NCBI GenBank assembly: GCA_030068145.1
Contig: JAPJBO010000543.1
Span: forward strand, 89,461-153,460
Length of the DNA: 64,000 nt
Source: Diplonema papillatum
Taxonomy: Eukaryota; Euglenozoa; Diplonemea; Diplonemida; Diplonemidae
Reading direction: 5' to 3'
Below are positions 34,061-44,699 of the stretch, piece by piece (within the stretch, counting starts at the first letter, position 1; each line of letters opens with the position of its first letter). Position numbers and translations under genes: made by a program. Below the pieces are notes generated by a model. It had not been told where the DNA came from and searched no databases. It worked only from the letters and a program-made list of their open reading frames with translations.

Positions 34061-35317
34061 ACCTTAACGCTGATACTCTTGTCAACCATTGGCAACCATC
34101 ATCGTTGGATTTTCGATTTTGCACTTCCAACTTTCTTGAGCTACGAATACTAGAAGAATGCCAACGGCCAACGAAACCGGGGCGACCCAAAGCGGCTAAA
34201 AACAGTGTTCGACATCGGGGGGTGTTCCCGGTGTTCCTTTACGAATTTCCCAAAAAAAAAATCACAAGATCCGTCTTCTTGTTGCGTTGGGAGTCATTTG
34301 CATGCAAATGAGTACCACACTAGCACGTCACACAAAAGATCCACACCCGATGACTAAATTGCGGGTGCTTTAAACGCACCTAAACAGTCAAGCTGCGCTT
34401 GACGGGAAACCGCTAAACCGGCTTTCTCCTGGCGAGTGCAGCGCTTCGCACGACGGTGCCAACAGGAACACCCCACCCCGCTGAAGTCACCCTCATCGAT
34501 CGGATTCCATTTACTATGTACCTAATTTGACCGAACCACGAAGCGAGCCACCAGTGTCTGAAAGGACTCGAAACGCTCGAGCGAGACTCCAGGAAGAGGA
34601 AGCGTCAGCAGGAAAAAGCGAAAGAGAGAAAACGCAACCGGAGACCATAAAACACCGGACCCTTCAAACCCCAAAAAAAAATTTCTTTGAGGAAAAAAAG
34701 TAGTAAATCCGACGAAGGAGGGTTCTCAACCGAGGGGGCAATTCCGCGCTTCGGCGATTTCCGTTCAGCTCCTCTGTTCGACCCCATTTTTTAAAACCAA
34801 AAAGCAAGAAAACAAGTATATTAGCACTTGGCCCAAGGCAACCGACAAGCAAACTCCGCCGCGGGCCCCCTTTCAACGAGCAACTCCTGACGCAGGGCAG
34901 GCAGATTGGGCGCTGCTGTCGAGGGCATCATCACCCTGGCAGCGCCATAGCCGAAGAAACGTTTCAACGAATTGGTAAGAGAGTGTCCGGCTTGGGGGAA
35001 GAAAATAGACATCGCATTGCCCGCCGGAAAGAAACTGCAGCGTGGTGGCCACTCGTGTTGTTGTCGAACGCACTGTGTCCCAGATGCTCTGCCATGCCGC
35101 ATGTGGAACTGTCTGAAGAGCCTAGGACGGAAAGAGCCCCGTTCCGCGGCACTCTCTACTTAATACATATTTTTTTCTCTTGCTTTTTCAAGGGGCAAAC
35201 CGGTCCCCGAAGTAACGAAGGGAGCACCCCCGAAAGCGTCTCTTTCAAGAACGGTGGGGTCCTTTTCCTTGACAACTAAATCTCTTTGTTTTTTTGTTGC
35301 TGTTGAAAGTATGCCAG

Positions 35318-35545
35318 TACTGGGACGAACTTTGCTTCACCCAGAACTTAGCTTCGCCCGAACTTTGTTTCGCCCGAACATAGCTTCGCCCGAACTTTGC
35401 TTCACCCGAACTTAGCTTCGCCCGAACTTTGTTTCGCCCGAACTTAGCTTCACCAGAACACGAACTTAGCTTCGCCCGAACTTTACTGTTCCCCGAACTT
35501 TAACTGCTGCCTCCAGTCTCGCCACGCGCCGGCCCTAGCCGAGCG
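35318..35545 (+). repeat. 16-bp tandem repeat (GCTTCGCCCGAACTTT type) with conserved 3' flank, copy 1
   Basis: About ten variants of GCTTCGCCCGAACTTA/T lie in tandem, followed by CTGTTCCCCGAACTTTAACT and TCTCGCCACGCGCCGGCC. The same array-plus-flank arrangement occurs at 40967-41120, so it moves or duplicates as a unit. Confidence 0.85.
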
Positions 35546-35587
35546 CATGTACGTTTTCCATCCGTCTTGTCAAGATTTTTTATTTTT

Positions 35588-35852
35588 ACATAGGCGCCAG
35601 CTTGACAGGAAATGCTCGACGATGTTGCCCGACAAAGAACAGAAGGGATCCCAAGTGCTGTAACTACCGAACCGCGACGTGAGGTCATGCGGGTCTACCC
35701 CTACCCCTACACGACCAATCACACAAACACAACAGGTCAAAGTCCTGAGTGAGAAAACATCAGATTGTGTTTGTATTGTATTTGCCCCCTACCTCTATAT
35801 TTCCACCCTTCCATTCGGAGTCGAAGCAGCAACGCCGAGTATTTCTTTTTGA
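35588..35852 (+). repeat. Dispersed repeat family C, copy 3
   Basis: Same order of anchors as the 12.1-kb copy (GGAAATGCTCGACGA, GGGATCCCAAGTGCTGTAAC, GACGTGAGGTCATGCGGG, CCATTCGGAGTCGAAGC). It has an extra CCCCTA step and a deletion of the CAACACACGG stretch. Confidence 0.75.
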
Positions 35853-35934
35853 CAAACCCCGTCATCCCGATTATCTCCCGACCCCCCGTCTTCGGAGGTT
35901 GTTGGTGCACGGTGCGTCCTCGCGCTTTCTCCGG

Positions 35935-38900
35935 CGAGCCCCCTGCGTGGACAGCTGAAAGCTGGCGAATGGACTTTGCACACTGACATGCGGCCTCGTC
36001 TGGGCGCAATTGATCCGGACAGCCGAAAGCTGGTGAGTGGGCTTTGCACGCACTGACCACGTGGCCCCGTCCGGGCACAATGAACTTGGACAGTTGTACT
36101 CGTGATGAGGGGGCTTTGCTCACACGCCGGTCACAAAATTGACCTGGACAGCTGAAAGCTGGCGAGCACGCACACTGCCACCACGTGGCCCCGCCCCGGC
36201 GCACGGGACTTGGACAGCTGTAATCGTGGCGAGTGGGCTTTTCGCTCGCACACACGTGACCACTGGCCGTCCGGGCACAATGGGCCTGGGCAGCAGAGTG
36301 GGCTTGTGGGCTTTGCACACACGTTGATCACGTGGTCCGCCATCGTCCGGGCACAATGGGCCTGGGCAGCGGAGTGGGCTTTGCACACACGTTGATCACG
36401 TGGTCCGCCCCCGTCCAGGCACAATGGGTCTGGGCAGCAGAGTGCTTTGCACACACGTTGATCACGTGGTCCGCCCTCGTCCGGGCACAATGGGCCTGGG
36501 CAGCAGAGTGGGCTTGTGGGCTTTGCACACACGTTGATCACGTGGTCCGCCCTCGTCCGGGCACAATGGGCCTGGGCAGCAGAGTGGGCTTTGCACACAC
36601 GTTGATCACGTGGTCCGCCCCCGTCCAGGCACAATGGGCCTGGGCAGCAGAGTGGGCTTTGCACACACGTCGATCACGTGGTCCGCCCCCGTCCGGGCAC
36701 AACGGGCAAGGGCAGAGAGTGGGCTTGTGGGCTTTGCACACACGTTGATCACGTGGTCCGCCCCCGTCCAGGCACAATGGGTCTGGGCAGCAGAGTGGGC
36801 TTTGCACACACGTCGATCACGTGGTCCGCCCCCGTCCGGGCACAATGGGTCTGGGCAGCAGAGTGGGCTTGTGGGCTTTGCACACACGTTGATCACGTGG
36901 TCCGCCCTCGTCCGGGCACAATGGGCCTGGGCAGCAGAGTGGGCTTTGCACACACGTCGATCACGTGGTCCGCCCCCGTCCGGGCACAACGGGCAAGGGC
37001 AGCAGAGTGGGCTTGTGGGCTTTGCACACACGTTGATCACGTGGTCCGCCCTCGTCCGGGCACAATGGGCCTGGGCAGCAGAGTGGGCTTTGCACACACG
37101 TTGATCACGTGGTCCGCCCCCGTCCAGGCACAATGGGCCTGGGCAGCAGAGTGGGCTTTGCACACACGTCGATCACGTGGTCCGCCCCCGTCCGGGCACA
37201 ACGGGCAAGGGCAGCAGAGTGGGCTTTGCACACACGTTGATCACGTGGTCCGCCCTCGTCCGGGCACAATGGGCCTGGGCAGCAGAGTGGGCTTTGCACA
37301 CACGTCGATCACGTGGTCCGCCCCCGTCCGGGCACAATGGGTCTGGGCAGCAGAGTGGGCTTGTGGGCTTTGCACACACGTTGATCACGTGGTCCGCCCT
37401 CGTCCGGGCACAATGGGCCTGGGCAGCAGAGTGGGCTTTGCACACACGTCGATCACGTGGTCCGCCCCCGTCCGGGCACAATGGGTCTGGGCAGCAGAGT
37501 GGGCTTGTGGGCTTTGCACACACGTTGATCACGTGGTCCGCCCTCGTCCGGGCACAATGGGCCTGGGCAGCAGAGTGGGCTTTGCACACACGTTGATCAC
37601 GTGGTCCGCCCCCGTCCAGGCACAATGGGCCTGGGCAGCAGAGTGGGCTTTGCACACACGTCGATCACGTGGTCCGCCCCCGTCCGGGCACAACGGGCAA
37701 GGGCAGAGAGTGGGCTTGTGGGCTTTGCACACACGTTGATCACGTGGTCCGCCCCCGTCCAGGCACAATGGGTCTGGGCAGCAGAGTGGGCTTTGCACAC
37801 ACGTCGATCACGTGGTCCGCCCCCGTCCGGGCACAATGGGTCTGGGCAGCAGAGTGGGCTTGTGGGCTTTGCACACACGTTGATCACGTGGTCCGCCCTC
37901 GTCCGGGCACAATGGGCCTGGGCAGCAGAGTGGGCTTTGCACACACGTCGATCACGTGGTCCGCCCCCGTCCGGGCACAACGGGCAAGGGCAGCAGAGTG
38001 GGCTTGTGGGCTTTGCACACACGTTGATCACGTGGTCCGCCCTCGTCCGGGCACAATGGGCCTGGGCAGCAGAGTGGGCTTGTGGGCTTTGCACACACGT
38101 TGATCACGTGGTCCGCCCCCGTCCAGGCACAATGGGCCTGGGCAGCAGAGTGGGCTTTGCACACACGTCGATCACGTGGTCCGCCCCCGTCCGGGCACAA
38201 CGGGCAAGGGCAGCAGAGTGGGCTTGTGGGCTTTGCACACACGTTGATCACGTGGTCCGCCATCGTCCGGGCACAATGGGCCTGGGCAGCAGAGTGGGCT
38301 TGTGGGCTTTGCACACACGTTGATCACGTGGTCCGCCCCCGTCCAGGCACAATGGGCCTGGGCAGCAGAGTGGGCTTTGCACACACGTCGATCACGTGGT
38401 CCGCCCCCGTCCGGGCACAACGGGCAAGGGCAGCAGAGTGGGCTTGTGGGCTTTGCACACACGTTGATCACGTGGTCCGCCCTCGTCCGGGCACAATGGG
38501 CCTGGGCAGCAGAGTGGGCTTGTGGGCTTTGCACACACGTTGATCACGTGGTCCGCCCCCGTCCAGGCACAATGGGCCTGGGCAGCAGAGTGGGCTTTGC
38601 ACACACGTCGATCACGTGGTCCGCCCTCGTCCGGGCACAATGGGCCTGGGCAGCAGAGTGGGCTTTGCACACACGTTGATCACGTGGTCCGCCCCCGTCC
38701 AGGCACAATGGGCCTGGGCAGCAGAGTGGGCTTTGCACACACGTCGATCACGTGGTCCGCCCCCGTCCGGGCACAACGGGCAAGGGCAGCAGAGTGGGCT
38801 TGTGGGCTTTGCACACACGTTGATCACGTGGTCCGCCCTCGTCCGGGCACAATGGGCCTGGGCAGCAGAGTGGGCTTGTGGGCTTTGCACACACGTTGAT

Positions 38901-39972
38901 CACGTGGTCCGCCCTCGTCCGGGCACAATGGGCCTGGGCAGCGGAGTGGGCTTTGCACACACGTTGATCACGTGGTCCGCCCCCGTCCAGGCACAATGGG
39001 TCTGGGCAGCAGAGTGCTTTGCACACACGTTGATCACGTGGTCCGCCCTCGTCCGGGCACAATGGGCCTGGGCAGCAGAGTGGGCTTGTGGGCTTTGCAC
39101 ACACGTTGATCACGTGGTCCGCCCTCGTCCGGGCACAATGGGCCTGGGCAGCAGAGTGGGCTTTGCACACACGTTGATCACGTGGTCCGCCCCCGTCCAG
39201 GCACAATGGGCCTGGGCAGCAGAGTGGGCTTTGCACACACGTCGATCACGTGGTCCGCCCCCGTCCGGGCACAACGGGCAAGGGCAGCAGAGTGGGCTTG
39301 TGGGCTTTGCACACACGTTGATCACGTGGTCCGCCCTCGTCCGGGCACAATGGGCCTGGGCAGCAGAGTGGGCTTGTGGGCTTTGCACACACGTTGATCA
39401 CGTGGTCCGCCCTCGTCCGGGCACAATGGGCCTGGGCAGCAGAGTGGGCTTTGCACACACGTTGATCACGTGGTCCGCCCCCGTCCAGGCACAATGGGCC
39501 TGGGCAGCAGAGTGGGCTTTGCACACACGTCGATCACGTGGTCCGCCCCCGTCCGGGCACAACGGGCAAGGGCAGCAGAGTGGGCTTGTGGGCTTTGCAC
39601 ACACGTTGATCACGTGGTCCGCCCTCGTCCGGGCACAATGGGCCTGGGCAGCAGAGTGGGCTTGTGGGCTTTGCACACACGTTGATCACGTGGTCCGCCC
39701 TCGTCCGGGCACAATGGGCCTGGGCAGCAGAGTGGGCTTTGCACACACGTTGATCACGTGGTCCGCCCCCGTCCAGGCACAATGGGCCTGGGCAGCAGAG
39801 TGGGCTTTGCACACACCCGTCCGGGCACAACGGGCAAGGGCAGCAGAGTGGGCTTTGCACACACGTCGATCACGTGGTCCGCCCCCGTCCGGGCACAATG
39901 GGTCTGGGCAGCAGAGTGGGCTTGTGGGCTTTGCACACACGTTGATCACGTGGTCCGCCCCCGTCCGGGCAC
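35935..39972. repeat. 68/84-bp minisatellite with a CACGTG in each unit, about 50 copies
   Basis: The typical unit reads GTGGGCTTTGCACACACGTT, GATCACGTGGTCCGCC, CCGTCCAGGCACAATGGGCC, TGGGCAGCAGA (68 bp). A longer form adds a GTGGGCTT duplication (84 bp). The left 300 bp (to about 36230) holds strongly diverged, longer units with GGACAGCTGAAAGCTGG, while the rest is nearly uniform. Order of variants repeats at higher scale: a 220-bp block (68+68+84) at 38.08, 38.30 and 38.52 kb, a block shift of 991 bp between 36.6 and 37.6 kb, and 288 bp between 39.11 and 39.40 kb. Most units contain the palindrome CACGTG. Confidence 0.95.
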
Positions 39973-40700
39973 ACCAGTTGCTCGCGTCCTCACTGCGCAC
40001 TGCCCGTCAACCCGTTTGCAGTTTTCACAGGCAGGCATGTCGCGGTTCGGGCACGCAGTGCGAATTCCCGCAACACTCCGCATCTCCCCCGCGCAACACT
40101 TCCTCGCTCCTTGCCCCTCGCTCGCATAATGCGGCGAACACATGACACTCATCGACAACCTGGCTCCCTTCTACACACCCTTTCTGAAGCGACGTGGAGA
40201 CTGGAGGCGACAGCATTGCTATGCAGAACCCGCAACAAGTCACCACAAGGCGATCGATAGCACACACCCGGGTCTGACGAACAAAACCCGAAACCGACCC
40301 GAAAAGAACAGAACGGAATCCGAACGCTTTGCTCACTCAATGTGTCTTTCTTTGCTCTGATGTGGGTTTCTTCCGTACGTGTCTTTTCAAAATGAAAGAA
40401 GAAGGGAAAGCGTTAGCTTAGCCGCGGTCTCATTATTTTGCTTTTGGAGCATCATACCCCCGGGGGGTCACCCACTAACTCACCCCACGGGCTGAATTGT
40501 GTGACGCGGAACCCTCCCAGAAAATAAGCAAATGCAGATTGCTAGGTACAGTGCTTCGAGACTGGAGGTCCTATGAACATGCAATGTAATAGCCTCTATT
40601 CGAGCCAACCCCACTTTTCTGTAAACGAGTTTGAAAGTGTATTGTTTTTGACTGGAATTAGTGCGGTGCTAGCTTTTTCCCCTCCTGCCCAAATGAAATT

Positions 40701-40915
40701 GGGTGGCACAGTGAGCGGGCGGTGGCCTTCAGGCCGGTGCGCCCGGGTTCGATCCCCGCCCGTGACACTTTTTCGGTCGAAGATTGTTTTCGACGTTTTG
40801 TTGCCCGAAATTTGCGTTTTTTGCGGAGTTTCTCAGTATCCCGCGGAATTTGGGCACCCCGGGAAACGGAGTCGGGGGAAGTCCGGGGGGTCTCCCCTCC
40901 GGGTACTGGCGCCGA
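40701..40915 (+). mobile_element. Candidate tRNA-derived SINE
   Basis: GGGTGGCACAGTGAGCGG fits the pol III A box (TGGCACAGTGAGCGG, 40704-40718). GGTTCGATCCC (40746-40756) fits the B box, at tRNA-like spacing. The outer bases GTGGCAC (40703-40709) and GTGACAC (40762-40768) pair at six of seven positions like an acceptor stem, but no proper anticodon arm forms. A T run and about 150 bp of unrelated body follow, ending near GGGTACTGGCGCCG. Only one copy is in the window, so SINE status is inference. The stretch 39973-40700 has no supportable gene. Confidence 0.5.
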
Positions 40916-40966
40916 ACTTGCCATCACAGGCCAAACTTGCTACCGCATCACCACTGACACCAGAAC

Positions 40967-41120
40967 CCGAACTTTGCTTCGCCCGAACTTTACTTCACCA
41001 GAACTTTGCTTCACCCGAACTTAGCTTCACCAGAACTTAGCTTCGCCCGAACTTTACTGTTCCCCGAACTTTAACTGCTGCCTCCAGTCTCGCCACGCGC
41101 CGGCCTTAGCCGAGCGCACG
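40967..41120 (+). repeat. 16-bp tandem repeat with conserved 3' flank, copy 2
   Basis: About six CCCGAACTTTGCTTCG/A units followed by CTGTTCCCCGAACTTTAACT and TCTCGCCACGCGCCGGCC, as at 35.3-35.5 kb. Confidence 0.85.
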
Positions 41121-41603
41121 TACTTTTTAACACCCGAGAAAAAAGAAAACGTGCACGCGCTTCCGAAGGCTTGTTTTGAGGTATCGGCTCCGTTGCTGCG
41201 GAAAGGAGTCGCGCCTCCAGATACAAGCCGCGTTGCTTTTTTTGTTGGGAGGAACCGACGGCACGTGCTAGAGTTGCGTCATTCGGCTGTTTGCATACGG
41301 CGTCGCCGCGGTGCCGTTCATTGCTTCGTGATCATGCAGACAATCTGATTGTTGCTTTCCAGCACTCTTTTTCGCCACGGCGCTCAGTGTTCATCCGGAG
41401 TGTTCTCACACTGGAAAACGTTGGGTCAGCAGCACGGCTTCCCCAGCCACGCCTCCCGTGGCCCGAATTCCAGGTCATGGGTGCCGGTGTTGACGTGCAA
41501 ATCGCTCGCCAAAGCTGGGTATCCGGGAGTTACGCCAGGTAAAGTGAATCCACGAGACGCTTTGCCTTTCAGTGCCAACAATCTTGCAGGTTGCCCTCCA
41601 ATG

Positions 41604-41915
41604 CAGGGCTTACGCTCCACGTGTGGAACGTGTGGATTTCCACACGTTAATTCTTTTTGGATTTTGTTCCCCCACGTGTGGATCCAGAGGTACCACGTGT
41701 GGATTTTGATTTATTGGCCACATGCAGGGGAGTCTAGGCCCACTAGTGGTCAAGGCCGCAGAGCCAGGTGTCGCCAAGTCCAGTAGCTGCCTAGCGACGC
41801 TATTTTTTTTTGCCGTCGCACGTGAGGGGAAAGGTTTTTTTCCCCTCGGACCTTAAGCGCCCACATGTGGACCTCACGTATTTTCTCTGAGACCGAAAAC
41901 GGAGCGTAAGCCCTG
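41604..41915. mobile_element. hAT-type MITE with 15-bp TIRs and 8-bp target duplication
   Basis: CAGGGCTTACGCTCC at 41604-41618 is perfectly inverted at 41901-41915. CTCCAATG flanks both ends (41596-41603 and 41916-41923). An 8-bp target duplication and a TIR starting CAGGG are hallmarks of hAT transposons. The interior carries CACGTGTGG(A) at least three times near its left end and no ORF of note. A hAT transposase gene lies at 53.7-56.1 kb, but no matching TIR was found around it. Confidence 0.92.
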
Positions 41916-41929
41916 CTCCAATGCACTGC

Positions 41930-42090
41930 GCAGGCTAAAAAGACGTAGACAGCGTGTGAGACAGCGGGGTTTTGGTGGTTGATCAGAATTCCCAGCCTGG
42001 AAATGACACAGGGTTCATGCCACAAGTGGGAAAACGATCAACCGGCACGCACAAACAAAACTACGCACCTGTCTTGTATAAATGCTCTGG
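41930..42090 (+). repeat. Dispersed repeat family E, copy 2
   Basis: AAAAAGACGTAGACAGCG, GGTGGTTGATCAGAATTCCC and TATAAATGCTCTGG parallel 33945-34060. Its right part is included in the 333-bp duplication that follows. Confidence 0.6.
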
Positions 42091-42697
42091 CGTGCCGGCA
42101 GCAGCCAACGGAAAACCGGAAGAAAAAAAAAAAGTCGTATTCGCACATATCCAAAACGTCGATGCCGAGAATCGCAAAAACGCAGTCCACGGGCGGGGTC
42201 ATTCGGAAGGGGCCTTCTTTCCCGGGTCACCAAAACGAACCCAAAAAAACGCTTTCGAAAAAAAGAAAACGTCGAGCCTCGGAAGGGGAGAAAACGTTGA
42301 TGGGACGGGTGCAAAAATAAATGGGGCGCCTGCAGGCAGCGGCAAGACGATGCCACAAGTGGGAAAACGATCAACCGGCACGCACAAACAAAACTACGCA
42401 CCTGTCTTGTATAAATGCTCTGGCGTGCCGGCCGCAGCCAACGGAAAACCGGAAGAAAAAAAAAAAGTCGTATTCGCACATATCCAAAACGTCGATGCCG
42501 AGAATCGCAAAAACGCAGTCCACGGGCGGGGTCATTCGGAAGGGGCCTTCTTTCCCGGGTCACCAAAACGAACCCAAAAAAACGCTTTCGAAAAGAAGAA
42601 AACGTCGAGCCTCGGAAGGGGAGAAAACGTTGATGGGACGGGTGCAAAAATAAATGGGGCGCCTGCAGGCAGCGGCAAGACGAGCCCGCACCCGTGA
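41972..42697 (+). CDS. Uncertain 241-codon ORF spanning a 333-bp tandem duplication
   Basis: The duplication (42017-42349 and 42350-42682) is a multiple of three, so the frame stays open through both copies. The product would be Lys-rich (GKPEEKKKVV, FEKKKTSS, GRGENVDGTGAK) with no recognised domain. I noticed two substitutions between copies (GCA/GCC near 42102 and AAA/AAG near 42263), and both are silent in this frame but not in the alternative frame beginning at 41979. That is weak support for coding; chance is quite possible. No start context, intron or homologue is evident. Confidence 0.25.
   Translation: MVVDQNSQPGNDTGFMPQVGKRSTGTHKQNYAPVLYKCSGVPAAANGKPEEKKKVVFAHIQNVDAENRKNAVHGRGHSEGAFFPGSPKRTQKNAFEKKKTSSLGRGENVDGTGAKINGAPAGSGKTMPQVGKRSTGTHKQNYAPVLYKCSGVPAAANGKPEEKKKVVFAHIQNVDAENRKNAVHGRGHSEGAFFPGSPKRTQKNAFEKKKTSSLGRGENVDGTGAKINGAPAGSGKTSPHP
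42017..42682. repeat. 333-bp tandem duplication, two copies
   Basis: ATGCCACAAGTGGGAAAACG begins at 42017 and 42350, and the copies are almost identical to GCAGGCAGCGGCAAGACG. The low divergence indicates a recent event. After it, ACCCATCCACTAGCAGCT occurs at about 42798 and again at about 42951. Confidence 0.93.
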
Positions 42698-42964
42698 AAG
42701 AAGTCCGAGAAAGGGGGGCTGGGGATTCCCCCCCAGACTCTTTAACGCCCCCTTCGCTTGTCGACCCGGCGAACGACTTGAGGAGACTGTCCACACGACC
42801 CATCCACTAGCAGCTAGCGTGGTATCGTGGTATGCGGTGGTATCCCCCCAGCACCTACTACGTATCCATCCACCTCCTAGGTATCAGGGATGACGAGCAG
42901 GTGCTAGTTGGTATCCACCACTGCACCATACTCGTGGTGTGTGCGCACAACCCATCCACTAGCA

Positions 42965-43230
42965 GCTGCAGTTGTGAAATCTCAAAGGAGGTAAATGCGC
43001 ATAGTGTGGTACTCATCGACATGCCGGTGACTCCCCGCTATCGCAACAACATCTCAAAGGAGGTAAATGTGCTGTAGCCAACACGAAACACCGGTAAATC
43101 TGGGTTCAGTGGCGGGCATAAGCGTTCACCCACTTTGTAGTTGTATTTACGTTCTCCCCTTTTAGCCTCCGTCGAAATGAGCACAAGGGCAGCCCCTCGA
43201 GTATTTTTGTGTTGTACTGAATTAGTGCGT
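42965..43230 (+). repeat. Dispersed repeat family D, copies 2a and 2b
   Basis: AATCTCAAAGGAGGTAAATG occurs at about 42978, and ATCTCAAAGGAGGTAAATG again at about 43051. The second continues through CACCGGTAAATCTGGGTTC and GGCGGGCATAAGCGTTCA to GGCAGCCCCTCGAGTATT, matching 10465-10645. Confidence 0.7.
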
Positions 43231-43235
43231 TGCTC

Positions 43236-43385
43236 AGGGGATTCAAGGCCTGACAAGCACACATTGTTGGTACTGAAATAGTGCGTTGCTCAGGGGAGTC
43301 AAAGGCCTGACAATCACACATAGTTGGTACTGAAATAGTGGGAGTCAAAAGGCCTGACAATCACACATTGTTGGTACTGAAAATT
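43236..43385. repeat. Tandem repeat of about 50-60 bp, three copies
   Basis: TCAAGGCCTGACAAGCACAC, ATTGTTGGTACTGAA and GTGCGTTGCTCAGGGGA recur three times with small losses; the third copy lacks the TGCGTTGCTCAG part. Confidence 0.8.
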
Positions 43386-43619
43386 AGTTGGCAGCGTGCT
43401 ACCACATGAACCTTACCAAAGCAAGTGAGCTCCGCTAGCGCTACAGAAAGCTCGCCCTGGAGGCCCAGAATAATGTGGTCAACGACCTCTTGAGGTCCGC
43501 GCACGATTGCGAGAGTCGGAAAACCTTAGCGGTGCCGAAAGGGCCCTACCCCTCCCTTTTTTCGTGAGACGCAACAAAGAAACGCAACACGAATTCCCCC
43601 TTTCCTTTCTATCTGCTAG

Positions 43620-43850
43620 TTGAGAAGTGCTCGCCGACAGAATCTCGCGCTCGTACAGCATCAAGTAAAAGCAAATGGCACTGCACGCACAAAGGACCGG
43701 CACCATCTATCTGCGAAGAGCAACGGCTCAAAGGACCGGCACCATCTATCTGCGAAGAGCAACAGCTCAACGAGTTGAGAAGTGCTCGCCGACAGAATCT
43801 CGCGCTCGTACAGCATCAAGTAAAAGCAAATGGCACTGCACACAAAGGAC
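43620..43850. repeat. Interleaved duplications
   Basis: GTTGAGAAGTGCTCGCCGAC to AAGCAAATGGCACTGCAC is present at about 43619 and about 43773. Between them AAAGGACCGGCACCATCTAT to GAAGAGCAAC is doubled at about 43691 and 43731. Confidence 0.8.
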
Positions 43851-44097
43851 CGATCCAACAGTCACCCGGAAACTTTGAACCCCCGAAGTTTTCGAGCTAG
43901 CTTTCAAGTTTCAACTCCAACAAAAGGAGGAAAAAAAAGTGTCAATTACTCATAACGAAAGGCGCCGTCTCCAGTGATTTATATATGGGTCTGGGGCTCG
44001 GGGCCACCCCGAGCGCGAAAAAAAAAATTGAATTAATTTTGGGCTGGGGGTTGGGGTAGGGCGGGTCACTACCAACCGGGATCAGCGGGGGTGAGCC

Positions 44098-44292
44098 ACA
44101 GGGGAAGGACGAAGCCATGGCGGAGCCATGGCGAAGCCATGGGGGCAGGAAGGGGAAAGAGGAGGCAGGAGGGCCAGGGGCGGGAGGGCCACAGGGGAAG
44201 GACGAAGCCATGGCGAAAGCCATGGCGAAGCCATGGGGGCAGGAAGGGGAAAGAGGAGGCAGGAGGGCCAGGGGCGGGAGGGCCAAAGGGGG
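44098..44292. repeat. GA-rich tandem duplication of about 95 bp with GCCATGG steps
   Basis: CACAGGGGAAGGACGAAGCC, several AGCCATGGCG steps and GGGAAAGAGGAGGCAGGAGG are repeated twice. Strong purine strand bias. ORFs seen here on both strands are by-products of the bias. Confidence 0.75.
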
Positions 44293-44299
44293 TGGTGGG

Positions 44300-44693
44300 A
44301 GGCGAGAAGTCTAATTGAACGTTGACTACTAATTCCAATTAAATTTGGGATCGGAAATTGGATGTTGACCACCACTTCTAATAAAATTTGGATACGACAT
44401 CAGACGTTGACTACCGATTGTAATTAAATTTGGAATCCGAAATTGGACGTAGACTACCATTTCTAATTAAATGTGGGACCCGAAATTGGACGCTGACTAC
44501 CAAGTCTCATTAAATTTGGCTACCTATTGTAATTAAATTTGGAATCCGAAATTGGAAGTTGACTACCAATTCTAATTAAATTTTGGATTTGGCATCAGAC
44601 GTTGACTACCGATTGTAATTAAATTTGGAATCCGAAACTGGACGTTGACTACCAATTGTAATTTAATTTGGGATCCGAAACTGGACGTTGCCT
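44300..44693. repeat. 43-bp degenerate AT-rich tandem array, left part
   Basis: About nine variants of GTTGACTACCAATTCTAATT followed by AAATTTGGGATCCGAAATTGGAC. It continues at 45550-45705 after the inserted TIR element. Confidence 0.88.
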
Positions 44694-44699
44694 ATCAAT

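Noticed and set aside
36610..40145. Long ORFs (up to 509 codons) in the 68/84-bp array on both strands
   Set aside because: They follow unit boundaries, occur in several frames on both strands and end where the array ends.
40701..40770. A functional tRNA gene
   Set aside because: A and B boxes are present but no 5-bp anticodon stem with a 7-base loop can be formed and the T stem has a mismatch.
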